A stretch of DNA of 64,000 nt from contig CAJTFH010000003.1 in assembly GCA_910575545.1 (NCBI GenBank), positions 117,442 to 181,441 of the forward strand, written 5' to 3'. The notes under the pieces were generated by a model. The model was not told where the DNA came from, searched no databases, and saw nothing but the letters and a program-made list of their open reading frames with translations. Of this stretch, positions 27,240 through 35,332 are shown one piece after another. The stretch comes from Bacteroidales bacterium. Lineage in GTDB: Bacteria; Bacteroidota; Bacteroidia; Bacteroidales; Muribaculaceae. Each line of letters opens with the position of its first letter. Positions within the stretch are counted from its first letter, which is position 1. Both the position numbers and the translations under genes were made by a program.

Positions 27240-28568
27240 ATGTTTGAGAATCTAAGCGAGAAACTTGAGCGTAGTTTTAAAATACTGAAAGGCCAGGGTA
27301 AGATTACCGAAATCAATGTGGCCGAAACCTTGAAAGATGTAAGGCGTGCACTTCTTGATGCCGACGTCAATTATAAGGTTGCAAAGACATTCACAGACAC
27401 GGTAAAGGCCAAAGCACTTGGTCAGAATGTGATAAATGCCATCAAACCTCAGGAACTGATGGTGAAAATCGTGCACGATGAGCTTGCATCGCTCATGGGT
27501 GGCGATACCGCACAGGTTAACTTGTCGGGTAATCCCACAGTGATTCTTATGTCGGGGCTGCAGGGTTCCGGTAAAACGACGTTCTCCGGAAAACTTGCAA
27601 AAAAACTCAAGAGCGATAAAGGGAAACGTCCATTGCTTGTTGCATGTGACGTTTATCGCCCGGCGGCAATCGAACAGCTCAAAGTGCTTGCCGAGCAGAT
27701 TAATGTTCCGGTTTATACTGAGGAAGGGAACAAAAATCCTGTTGAAATAGCCAAACATGCTATTGATTATGCCAAGCAGCACCATCTTGACTTGGTGATT
27801 GTCGACACTGCCGGCCGCCTGGCGGTTGACGAGCAGATGATGGATGAGATAGAAGCCATCAAAAAGGCTATCAAACCACAGGAAACACTGTTCGTGGTTG
27901 ATTCAATGACGGGGCAGGATGCGGTTAATACGGCCAAGGAGTTCAATGACCGATTGGATTTTGACGGTGTTGTGCTGACAAAACTTGACGGTGACACACG
28001 TGGTGGCGCAGCTCTGTCGATTCGCACCGTGGTTACAAAACCTATCAAGTTTGTCGGAACTGGAGAAAAACTCGATGCAGTCGACCTGTTCCATCCATCC
28101 CGAATGGCAGACCGCATTTTGGGTATGGGAGACATCGTGTCGCTTGTGGAAAAGGCGCAACAGCAGTTTGATGAGAAAAAAGCCCGTGAACTTCAACGCA
28201 AAATCGCCAAAAATGAGTTCAATTTTAATGACTTCCTCGGTCAGATTCAGCAAATCAAGAAGATGGGTAATCTGAAAGAGTTGGCGTCGATGATTCCTGG
28301 CGTTGGAAAGGCTTTGAAAGATATTGAGATTGACGATAATGCGTTCAAAGGGATTGAGGCTATAATCAGTTCAATGACGGAGAAAGAACGGGTTAATCCT
28401 TCGATTATCAACGGAAGCCGTCGTAAACGTATTGCTGCCGGATCCGGGACGTCGCTTCAGGAGGTCAATAGGCTTCTGACCCAGTTTGAACAGACCCGGA
28501 AAGTAATGAAGGCTGCAACCTCGATGAAGAATCCGATGCAGATGATGCGTAATATGCGTCGCAGATAA
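27240..28568 (+). CDS. ffh: Signal recognition particle protein Ffh
   Basis: SRP54 GTPase that binds 4.5S RNA and targets nascent membrane proteins to FtsY/Sec; 442 residues. N domain (1-90), G domain with GLQGSGKTT (106-114), DTAGR and TKLDGDTRGGAA, and the methionine-rich M domain at the end with MKNPMQMMRNMRRR. Complete. It begins 32 bp after panD. Confidence 0.98.
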   Translation: MFENLSEKLERSFKILKGQGKITEINVAETLKDVRRALLDADVNYKVAKTFTDTVKAKALGQNVINAIKPQELMVKIVHDELASLMGGDTAQVNLSGNPTVILMSGLQGSGKTTFSGKLAKKLKSDKGKRPLLVACDVYRPAAIEQLKVLAEQINVPVYTEEGNKNPVEIAKHAIDYAKQHHLDLVIVDTAGRLAVDEQMMDEIEAIKKAIKPQETLFVVDSMTGQDAVNTAKEFNDRLDFDGVVLTKLDGDTRGGAALSIRTVVTKPIKFVGTGEKLDAVDLFHPSRMADRILGMGDIVSLVEKAQQQFDEKKARELQRKIAKNEFNFNDFLGQIQQIKKMGNLKELASMIPGVGKALKDIEIDDNAFKGIEAIISSMTEKERVNPSIINGSRRKRIAAGSGTSLQEVNRLLTQFEQTRKVMKAATSMKNPMQMMRNMRRR

Positions 28569-28649
28569 CCTTGACTGACTTATTCCTCTATAAAAATATA
28601 CCGGTTGTGGCTTGCTATTGGCAAGTGCATCCTGAAAAATACCAGCACT

Positions 28650-29531
28650 ATGGAACTGATTGACGGTAAGAAAGTGTCGGCAGATATCAAACGAGAGATT
28701 GCTGCTGAAGTTGAAAAAATTGTTGCCGCCGGTGGACGTCGTCCCCATCTTGCCGCCATCCTTGTGGGGCATGACGGAGGTAGTGAGACATATGTGGCCA
28801 ATAAAGTTAAGTCTTGTGCTGAATGTGGGTTTGTTTCATCGCTTTTGCGTTTTGAAGATGATGTGACTGAGGCACGTTTGCTTGAGGAGATTCATAAATT
28901 GAATGAAAATCCTGAAGTTGATGGATTTATCGTGCAGCTTCCGCTTCCTAAGCATATATCCGAGCAAAGGCTCATTGAGGCGATTGATTATCGAAAAGAT
29001 GTAGATGGCTTTCATCCGATTAACGTTGGGCGTATGTCGATTGGTCTGCCATGTTTCAGAAGTGCCACTCCCGCCGGGATAATGATGTTGTTGGAAAGAT
29101 ATGGCATTTCAACATCTGGCGCTAACTGTGTGGTTCTGGGGCGTAGCAATATAGTAGGGAAACCGGTGGCAAGTCTTTTGATGCAAAAAGGTTATCCCGG
29201 CAACTGCACTGTGACAGTGTGCCATCGCGACACCAGGAATCTTAAAGAAGTGTGTCGCAATGCCGATATTCTTATTGCCGCGATGGGTCGGCCAGAATCG
29301 GTGACTGCCGATATGGTTAAGGATGGCGCTACGGTGATTGATGTAGGTACGACACGCGTGCCTGACGCTTCGCGCAAAAGCGGATTCCGTTTGTGTGGGG
29401 ATGTTAAATTTGACGAGGTCGCGCCAAAATGCGCATACATCACCCCGGTTCCGGGGGGAGTTGGGCCTATGACAATTGTGTCTTTGATGCAAAACACTTT
29501 ACTTGCCGCCAAAAGGGAAATATATTCATAG
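28650..29531 (+). CDS. folD: Methylenetetrahydrofolate dehydrogenase / cyclohydrolase
   Basis: Bifunctional enzyme interconverting 5,10-methylene-THF, 5,10-methenyl-THF and 10-formyl-THF; 293 residues. Catalytic Lys52 in TYVANKVK, substrate loop [14 protein letters not shown]-binding [12 protein letters not shown] and C-terminal [10 protein letters not shown] are present. The frame is open 15 codons upstream, but ATG 28650 ([10 protein letters not shown]) matches the family start. Confidence 0.97.
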   Translation: MELIDGKKVSADIKREIAAEVEKIVAAGGRRPHLAAILVGHDGGSETYVANKVKSCAECGFVSSLLRFEDDVTEARLLEEIHKLNENPEVDGFIVQLPLPKHISEQRLIEAIDYRKDVDGFHPINVGRMSIGLPCFRSATPAGIMMLLERYGISTSGANCVVLGRSNIVGKPVASLLMQKGYPGNCTVTVCHRDTRNLKEVCRNADILIAAMGRPESVTADMVKDGATVIDVGTTRVPDASRKSGFRLCGDVKFDEVAPKCAYITPVPGGVGPMTIVSLMQNTLLAAKREIYS

Positions 29532-29569
29532 GCTGTTTATTGCCGTAGGTGGCGGTTTTGTGTGATGCC

Positions 29570-30112
29570 ATGTCGGAGACTATTCTGGCTATAATTATGA
29601 AGTTGACGCTTTCCATAGTGGGGAGCGGCGAGGCTACATTGTTGTTTGCCGGTGATGCCATGATGCATCAGGCTCAGATTGATGCTGCAGCCAGAATGGC
29701 GCAAGGGCGAGGTTATGACTATGCCGATTGTTTCACTCCGATAGAGAGTCTGATAAAAGACGCTGATTATGCGGTGGTGAATCTGGAAACTCCATTGGGT
29801 AACGGCAATTTTACAGGTTATCCCTGTTTCAATGCTCCGGTCAGTTATGCCTCTGCGTTGAAAGATGCCGGTTTTGATTTGTTCCTGACGGCCAATAACC
29901 ATACACTTGACAGGCGTGATAAAGGGCTTAGATTCACAATAGAGGCTCTTGATAGCCTTGGGATTCCTCATATAGGGACGTATGTCGACCAGGAGGCACG
30001 GCAGAAAATGTTGCCGATGATTGTTGGCATAAATGGGTTTAAAGTGGCATTCCTGAATTATACTTATGGCACAAACGGCATTACAGCGCAAAGCGACGTT
30101 GTGATTGATTAG
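29570..30112 (+). pseudogene. CapA/PgsA-like gene, 3' part lost to the integrated element
   Basis: N-terminal half of a CapA-type metallophosphatase-fold protein (poly-gamma-glutamate capsule family). LLFAGDAMMH, AVVNLETPL, FLTANNHTLDR and LNYTYGTNG are the first conserved blocks. The frame then hits TAG at 30110-30112, directly before the integrase core site, whereas family members run to about 350 residues; the metal-binding half is missing. The start is uncertain: GTG 29549, ATG 29570 and ATG 29597 are open. The missing part should lie beyond the far end of the element. Confidence 0.8.
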
Positions 30113-30116
30113 AGTG

Positions 30117-30126
30117 ACAAAGTTAC
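30117..30126 (-). other. Probable attL core-type site (IntDOT type)
   Basis: The minus strand reads GTAACTTTGT, nine of ten positions of the CTnDOT integrase core consensus GTANNTTTGC. It begins five bases after the capA-like stop codon, where homology to CapA ends, so strand exchange probably occurred in the few bases left of it (about 30110-30116). Confidence 0.6.
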
Positions 30127-30417
30127 TACAAAAAAGTGAAATGCGGAAAGATATAGTGATAGAATTGAGTTACAAGGGTTTTGGTTTAAGTGGCGAAAAT
30201 TCGTGAAGCCATTACAATCCCTGCCGAAGCCAAATCCTGACGCCGCAACGTTACTTGTTCGTAACCATGCCCGATAATGCGACAAACGGGTACGGATAGA
30301 GAAACAAGGCGCAGAGGGATAGTGAGTTACCCACAACTCACGCGAAAAATCCGGTTACGGAAAAAGATTGCGCCGTTCCTCACCGTTTTGCGTACCAGAG
30401 AAGGACTCTTCACCAAC

Positions 30418-30425
30418 TAATTTTG
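30418..30425 (+). promoter_or_regulatory. Integrase -7 promoter box
   Basis: TAATTTTG, a TAnnTTTG match, 21 bp before the integrase ATG. No TTTG is found at the proper distance upstream, so the promoter may be weak or activator-dependent. Confidence 0.55.
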
Positions 30426-30446
30426 AAACCAAAAAAATTAAGGACG

Positions 30447-31682
30447 ATGAAGAGTACATTTTCAGTTATCTACTATCTCAAACGGCAGGTAGTGAAGAAA
30501 GACGGGACAGTTCCCGTCATGGGACGTATCACGGTGGACGGCAACCAGACACAATTCAGTTGCAAGCTGAGTGTCGATCCGAAGCTGTGGGACACCAAAG
30601 GGGGGCGTGTCACGGGCAGAAGCACGGCGGCACTCGAAACGAACCGTATGCTTGACAAGATGCGGGTGCGCATCAACAAGCACTATCAGGAAATCATGGA
30701 GCGTGACAACTTCGTCACGGCAGAGAAGGTCAAGAACGCTTTTCTCGGACTGGAGCACCGCTACCACACGCTGATGCAGGTGTTCCGCCAGCACAACGAG
30801 GACTATGAAAAACAGGTGGAAGCAGGCATGAAAGCCAAAGGCACGCTGCTGAAGTACCGCACCGTTTACAAACACCTGCAAGAGTTCCTTGACATCCGCT
30901 ACCATGTGAAGGACATCGCACTGAAAGAGCTTACCCCGGCTTTCATCTCCGACTTCGAGATGTTCCTGCGCACGGACAAGCACTGCTGCACCAATACCGT
31001 GTGGCTGTACGTCTGCCCGCTACGGACGATGGTGTTCATCGCCATCAACAACGAGTGGCTGACACGCGACCCGTTCCGCGAGTATGAAATCAAGAAGGAG
31101 GAAACGACACGCAGTTTCCTTACCAAAGAGGAAATCCGCCTGCTCATGGACGGGAAACTGAAAAACGCCAAACAGGAACTGTACCGCGACCTCTACCTGT
31201 TCTGCGCGTTCACCGGGCTGTCGTTCTCGGATATGCGCAACCTCACGGAAGAGAATATCCGCACCTACTTCGACGAACACGAGTGGATAAACATCAACCG
31301 CCAGAAAACGGGCGTGGTGTCCAACATCCGCCTGCTTGACATCGCCAACCGCATAATCGGCAAATACCGGGGTCTGTGCGAGAACGGCAGGATATTCCCC
31401 GTCCCGCATTATAACACGTGCCTTGCAGGTATCCGTGCCGTCGCCAAGCGTTGCGGCATCACCAAGCATATCACGTGGCATCAGAGCCGCCACACGGCAG
31501 CCACGACGGTGTTCCTCTCCAACGGCGTACCTATCGAAACGGTCAGCTCCATGCTCGGACACAAGAGCATAAAGACGACGCAGATTTACGCGAAGATAAC
31601 CAAAGAGAAGCTCAATCAGGACATGGAGAACCTTGCGGCAAGGTTGAACAACGTTGAGGAATTTGCAGGTTGCACCATCTAA
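30447..31682 (+). CDS. int: Tyrosine integrase, CTnDOT IntDOT type
   Basis: Site-specific recombinase for integration and excision of the element; 411 residues from ATG 30447 (a TTG at 30423 extends the frame but is unlikely). An N-terminal arm-binding domain, a SAM-like core-binding domain (about 95-200) and the catalytic domain are present. By this numbering the catalytic set is Arg247, Lys287, His345, Arg348, His372 and Tyr381. The usual first Arg in the TGLR motif is Ser259 (TGLSFSDM), the peculiarity known for IntDOT, whose length and residue numbers match from memory. A RhuM-like gene follows after 11 bp. Confidence 0.95.
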   Translation: MKSTFSVIYYLKRQVVKKDGTVPVMGRITVDGNQTQFSCKLSVDPKLWDTKGGRVTGRSTAALETNRMLDKMRVRINKHYQEIMERDNFVTAEKVKNAFLGLEHRYHTLMQVFRQHNEDYEKQVEAGMKAKGTLLKYRTVYKHLQEFLDIRYHVKDIALKELTPAFISDFEMFLRTDKHCCTNTVWLYVCPLRTMVFIAINNEWLTRDPFREYEIKKEETTRSFLTKEEIRLLMDGKLKNAKQELYRDLYLFCAFTGLSFSDMRNLTEENIRTYFDEHEWININRQKTGVVSNIRLLDIANRIIGKYRGLCENGRIFPVPHYNTCLAGIRAVAKRCGITKHITWHQSRHTAATTVFLSNGVPIETVSSMLGHKSIKTTQIYAKITKEKLNQDMENLAARLNNVEEFAGCTI

Positions 31683-31693
31683 AAAGAGAAGCC

Positions 31694-32056
31694 ATGAAAC
31701 GTGACATAATCATCATAGAGGACAAAGCGGTCAGCGTAACCGGTAACGACGTGTGGATGACCGCCACCGAAATCGCCGGACTGTTCCATACGATCGTCCC
31801 GGCAGTGAACGCAGCCATCAAAGCCGTCCGCAAGTCGGACGTGCTGAACGACTACGAGGTGTGCCGCTACATGCAGCTTGAAAACGGGCTGTACGCGGAC
31901 GTGTACGCGCTTGAAATCATCATTCCGATTGCTTTCCGGCTGAACACCTACAACACCCACCTTTTCCGTACATGGCTGGTGGGAAAGGCTCTCGCAAAAG
32001 AGAAACGGCAAGCATACGTGATGTTCATACAGAACGGAAAAGCCGGGTACTGCTGA
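31694..32056 (+). CDS. Short RhuM-like protein
   Basis: 120 residues. The pattern WMTATEIAGLF, then a predicted second helix (VNAAIKAVRKSDVL), then YALEIIIPIAFRLNTYNTHLFRTWL, resembles the N-terminal part of the RhuM family, a winged-helix-like domain often found near mobile elements; the longer C-terminal part of RhuM is absent. It starts 11 bp after the integrase and probably shares its transcript. Function unknown. The earlier start at 31670 overlaps the integrase and is less likely. Confidence 0.6.
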   Translation: MKRDIIIIEDKAVSVTGNDVWMTATEIAGLFHTIVPAVNAAIKAVRKSDVLNDYEVCRYMQLENGLYADVYALEIIIPIAFRLNTYNTHLFRTWLVGKALAKEKRQAYVMFIQNGKAGYC

Positions 32057-32076
32057 TTGCACATACCCCATAAGAC

Positions 32077-32122
32077 AAGGAAACGGGCAGCACCACAAAA
32101 GGTGTCGCCCGTTTCCTTTTTC
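32077..32122. terminator. Terminator between RhuM-like gene and minus-strand HTH genes
   Basis: GGAAACGGGC (32079-32088) pairs with GCCCGTTTCC (32107-32116), with an inner CACC/GGTG arm around an AACAAAA-like loop, followed by five T. It separates convergent genes. Confidence 0.85.
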
Positions 32123-32134
32123 ATGTTGGCCGCC

Positions 32135-32440
32135 TTACTCCAGCGGCTTGCGGTAGTTCGCTTCCAGTACCTCGCGCAGCCCCGTTTCCGGGTAAAGCAC
32201 CTTCCCTCCCAAAAGTATGAAGGGCAACACACGGTTGTTGCGGTATTCCTGCAAGGTGCGTCGGCTCACGCGGAGCAGTTCCGCCACCTCGCCGTCCGTC
32301 AGGTAACGCTCCCCGTCCAGCGGAGGACGGTAACTTTCCAGAAATGCGGACAGCCATTTAGAGCCTTTGCGCATATCCTGCACCACAGAGGCTATCGGCT
32401 CGTCTTCCATCGTAAAAACATCGTTGTTCTCGTTCATCAT
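32135..32440 (-). CDS. Excisionase-like HTH protein
   Basis: 101 residues. A MerR/excisionase-type helix-turn-helix (HTH_17 pattern: YLTDGEVAELLRVSRRTLQEYRNN followed by VLPFILLGGKVLYP) covers about residues 45-95. The frame is open to 32503, but that would overlap the upstream gene by 32 bp, so ATG 32438-32440 is preferred. Second gene of a two-gene minus-strand operon; it may act in element excision or control. Confidence 0.8.
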   Translation of the reverse strand: MMNENNDVFTMEDEPIASVVQDMRKGSKWLSAFLESYRPPLDGERYLTDGEVAELLRVSRRTLQEYRNNRVLPFILLGGKVLYPETGLREVLEANYRKPLE

Positions 32441-32471
32441 AACTTCGGATTCAGTGGGTGAATAAATCAAA

Positions 32472-32771
32472 TCATCTGCCGTGCGGATAGAGCGTGCCGA
32501 CAAGCGGTATCAGCCGCTTCACCTCCTCCGGCTTGTAATAGAACCTTCGGTTTATCTGCGAGTAGCCGATAAGCCGCCTGTCACGAAGCGTCTGCAACGT
32601 GCGCAGGCTGATTCTCAACTGCCCGCAGACCTCCTCGCCCGTGAGCCATTTTTCCATGCGCCCCGAGTCGCTTTTGCGCCTCAGGGCGGCGATCTTCTCC
32701 GAGAGTGCGCCGAATGCCGCCACCATCATCTCGAAAGTCTTTTTCTCGATAGATACTATTTCCATATTCAT
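32472..32771 (-). CDS. Excisionase-like HTH protein
   Basis: 99 residues: an N-terminal helix (IEKKTFEMMVAAFGALSEKIAAL), then an HTH_17 domain with LTGEEVCGQLRISLRTLQTLRD and RRFYYKPEEVKRL. The pattern is the same as in the three other small HTH genes nearby. First gene of the minus-strand pair, with a -7 box 20 bp upstream, and divergent from the xis2c-like operon. Confidence 0.8.
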   Translation of the reverse strand: MNMEIVSIEKKTFEMMVAAFGALSEKIAALRRKSDSGRMEKWLTGEEVCGQLRISLRTLQTLRDRRLIGYSQINRRFYYKPEEVKRLIPLVGTLYPHGR

Positions 32772-32790
32772 AAAATTATCGGTTTGCCCG

Positions 32791-32798
32791 CAAAGGTA
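32791..32798 (-). promoter_or_regulatory. -7 box of the minus-strand HTH pair
   Basis: Minus-strand TACCTTTG (TAnnTTTG), 20 bp before the ATG at 32771. No TTTG is seen at -33. Confidence 0.6.
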
Positions 32799-32890
32799 AC
32801 GACGCAGCCCTTAACACGTACCGTTTTCCGCTGAAAGGCTGCCTGTTGCGCCGTTTGACCGGGTTACGGAGCCATCTTCCGTAAAAATCT

Positions 32891-32905
32891 TACGTGAGTC
32901 ACGTA
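32891..32905. promoter_or_regulatory. Palindrome upstream of the excision operon
   Basis: TACGTGAGTCACGTA is a perfect palindrome around one central base, 69 bp before the xis2c-like start and in the divergent control region. A GTGAGTT segment directly follows, as also seen at the element's left end. It is a candidate operator; the binding protein is unknown. Confidence 0.45.
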
Positions 32906-32973
32906 GTGAGTTGTTAAAGCCCCTTTTGTTTATTGCCGAATTTTGCCGCAGAAACAAAAAGAAAGGACTGAAT

Positions 32974-33330
32974 ATGAAAGTGATAACGATGGAAAGTTCC
33001 GCCTTCCGGTCATTGACGGAACAGATAGCGGAGATTGCGGCACACGTCCGTGCCGTCTCCGGCGACAAGAAAGCGGCATCGCCCGACAGGTTGCTCACCA
33101 CACGCGAGGCGGCGCACCTGCTTAACGTGAGTACCCGCACCCTCCAGCGTATGCGCAGCGAGCAACGCATCGGCTATGTCGTGCTGCGCGGCAAATGCCG
33201 CTACCGGCAGTCTGAAATCGACCGCCTGCTTGAAGCATGTGCCGTCAACGAGGACGCGGCGACACCGCAGGAACTGAAACGGAACCACACGCTGCGCACG
33301 GGCGGCAGCCCCAAAGGACGGAGGACATAG
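32974..33330 (+). CDS. xis2c: Xis2c-like excision protein
   Basis: 118 residues: N-terminal helix, then HTH_17 (LLTTREAAHLLNVSTRTLQRMRS followed by IGYVVLRGKCRYRQSEIDRLL), then a basic tail. It is the first gene of an operon in the order small HTH, small HTH, DUF3945 protein, topoisomerase III, the order of xis2c-xis2d-orf3-exc in CTnDOT. Such proteins bend att DNA to favour excision. Named by position and family, not by alignment. ATG 32974 is used; the frame is open to 32911. Confidence 0.75.
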   Translation: MKVITMESSAFRSLTEQIAEIAAHVRAVSGDKKAASPDRLLTTREAAHLLNVSTRTLQRMRSEQRIGYVVLRGKCRYRQSEIDRLLEACAVNEDAATPQELKRNHTLRTGGSPKGRRT

Positions 33331-33333
33331 GTC

Positions 33334-33684
33334 ATGGAACTGCTCACACGAAACAACTTCGAGGTCTGGATGCAGAAGCTGATGGAACGGCTCGACCGTC
33401 AGGACGAACTGCTGCTGGCGATGAAGGCTGAGGGGAAACAGCCCGCTATCACGGAAAGCATCCGCCTTTTCGACAATCAGGACTTGTGTATGCTGCTCCA
33501 GATAAGCAAGCGCACCCTGCAACGCTACCGCAGCGTCGGCGCATTGCCTTACAAGACACTGGGCAAGAAAACCTATTACAGCGAGGAGGACGTGCTGACA
33601 TTCCTTTCCAACCATATCAAGGACTTCAAAAAGGAAGATATAGCCTTCTACAAGGCTCGTATCCATAATTTCTTTCATAAATAA
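33334..33684 (+). CDS. xis2d: Xis2d-like excision protein
   Basis: 116 residues: an amphipathic N-terminal helix, then an HTH_17 domain (LFDNQDLCMLLQISKRTLQRYRS, GKKTYYSEEDVLTFL). It begins 3 bp after the xis2c-like stop codon, so translation is probably coupled. Position and size match Xis2d of CTnDOT, one of the two small proteins needed for excision there. Confidence 0.75.
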   Translation: MELLTRNNFEVWMQKLMERLDRQDELLLAMKAEGKQPAITESIRLFDNQDLCMLLQISKRTLQRYRSVGALPYKTLGKKTYYSEEDVLTFLSNHIKDFKKEDIAFYKARIHNFFHK

Positions 33685-33704
33685 CCCATTAAAACATTTT
33701 TCAG

Positions 33705-35270
33705 ATGGCAAAGAAAAAAGACGAAAAGGACGTGCTGGTAGTCCGTGACGAGAAGACGGGCGAGATCAGCGTGGTAGCCGGGCTGAACGTGGACGGCACA
33801 CCCAAGCGCACCCCCGCGAAAGCGGAGAACGCGCAGAGTTTCCTGCAATTCGACCGACATGGCGACGTGCTGGACAACTTCTTCAAGAACTTCTTCCGGC
33901 AGTGCAAGGAACCCAGCCGCTTCGGTTTCTACCGTATCGCGGCGGACCAAGCCGAAAATATCTTGGAGGTGATGAAGCAACTGCTGAAAGACCCGGAAGG
34001 GAACAAGGAACTGCTTGCCCCTCACAAGGTGGACACCTCCGGTTATGAGAAGAAGGTGCAGGAAGAACAGACTTCACAACAGGTAGAAAAACAAGTACCT
34101 CAAAAACAGGAAAACATGGAGCAACAGAAAGAACAACAGGAAAACCCGCAGCAGACGCAGGGCAAACGGGGCTACCAGCCCATCGACGAGAGCAAAATCA
34201 ACTGGCAGGAACTGGAGGACAGATGGGGTGTGAAGCGTGACGACCTTGAAAAGTCCGGCAACCTTACGAAGATGCTCAACTACGGCAAGTCCGACTTGGT
34301 GAAGGTCAAACCCACCTTCGGCGGCGAATCATTCGAGCTGGACGCCCGCCTCTCCTTCAAGAAGGACGGCGAGGGAAACATCAGCCTCGTGCCGCACTTC
34401 ATCCGCAAGGAGCAGAAGTTAGATGAATACAAGGAACACAAATTCTCCGACGACGACCGGAAGAACCTGCGCGAAACGGGCAACCTCGGCAGGGTCGTGG
34501 ACATCGTGGACAGGGAAACGGGCGAGATTATCCCCTCCTACATCAGCATCGACCGCAAGACGAATGAGATCACGGACATCCCGGCAAACAAGGTGCGCAT
34601 CCCGGAGCGCATCGGCAAGACGGAAATTACCAAGCAGGAGCAGGACATGCTCCGCGCCGGACTGCCCGTGCGCGACAAGCTCATCGAGCGCAACGACGGC
34701 AGGAAGTTCGTCACCACCCTGCAAGTGAACGTGGAGCAGCGCGGTGTGGAGTTCGTGCCGGGAACCGGCAGGTCGCCCCGTACCGCACAGACGCAGGAAG
34801 CCAAGAGCGACACGTCGAAAAGTCAGGCGCAAGGCGGGGAGAATGCCGCCCAGACCAAGAAGGAGCAACGCCGCAACACGTGGACGAACGAGGACGGCAG
34901 CATTCGCCCCATCAGCAAATGGAGCGGCGTGAACTTCACCGACCAACAGAAAGCCGACTACGTGGAGGGCAAAGCCGTGAAGCTGGAGAACGTGACCGAC
35001 AAGCAGGGCTTCCATGCCACGATGTATATCAAGTTCAACCCGGAGAAGGGCCGTCCGTACCGCTACGACACGAACCCCGACAACGCCCAGCAGGTCGCCC
35101 CGTCCAACGAGAGCCGCACGCAGGTGGCGGTGAACAACGAGGGCAAGACCAACGAGGCGACAAAGAACCTGAAAGAGCCTTTGCAGAAAGGTCAGACCGC
35201 CCCGAAGACCGCCAGCCAGCAACAGCAGCAGGATAAACCGAAGAAAAACAACAAGGGCATGAAGATGTAA
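33705..35270 (+). CDS. DUF4099/DUF3945 protein (Orf3-like)
   Basis: 521 residues. The first 110 residues are a conserved folded region (FLQFDRHGDVLDNFFKNFF, FGFYRIAADQAENILEVMKQLL); a Gln/Glu-rich low-complexity linker covers about 120-150. A DUF4099-like block (INWQELEDRWGVKRDDLEKSGNL) and DUF3945 segments follow, then a disordered Gln/Lys-rich tail. No enzyme motif. It occupies the place of orf3 in the CTnDOT excision operon, whose role is not established. The gap to the Xis2d-like gene is 20 bp. Confidence 0.8.
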   Translation: MAKKKDEKDVLVVRDEKTGEISVVAGLNVDGTPKRTPAKAENAQSFLQFDRHGDVLDNFFKNFFRQCKEPSRFGFYRIAADQAENILEVMKQLLKDPEGNKELLAPHKVDTSGYEKKVQEEQTSQQVEKQVPQKQENMEQQKEQQENPQQTQGKRGYQPIDESKINWQELEDRWGVKRDDLEKSGNLTKMLNYGKSDLVKVKPTFGGESFELDARLSFKKDGEGNISLVPHFIRKEQKLDEYKEHKFSDDDRKNLRETGNLGRVVDIVDRETGEIIPSYISIDRKTNEITDIPANKVRIPERIGKTEITKQEQDMLRAGLPVRDKLIERNDGRKFVTTLQVNVEQRGVEFVPGTGRSPRTAQTQEAKSDTSKSQAQGGENAAQTKKEQRRNTWTNEDGSIRPISKWSGVNFTDQQKADYVEGKAVKLENVTDKQGFHATMYIKFNPEKGRPYRYDTNPDNAQQVAPSNESRTQVAVNNEGKTNEATKNLKEPLQKGQTAPKTASQQQQQDKPKKNNKGMKM

Positions 35271-35332
35271 TCCCGTGTCCGCCACTAAATCCAATCCAAA
35301 GTAAAAAAAGTAATCATTAAAAAAGAAAAAGC

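Larger units (their letters stand above)
30113..30446. other. Left end of the integrative element (no gene)
   Basis: 334 bp from the capA break to the integrase ATG. It holds the core-type site (30117-30126) and the pentamer GTTAC six times counting both strands (30122, 30169, 30250, 30261 inverted, 30326, 30354). Two inverted repeats are present: GTTAC-N6-GTAAC (30250-30265) and GTGAGTT-N6-AACTCAC (30322-30341). The spacing suits integrase or accessory-factor arm sites; that role is inference. Confidence 0.55.
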
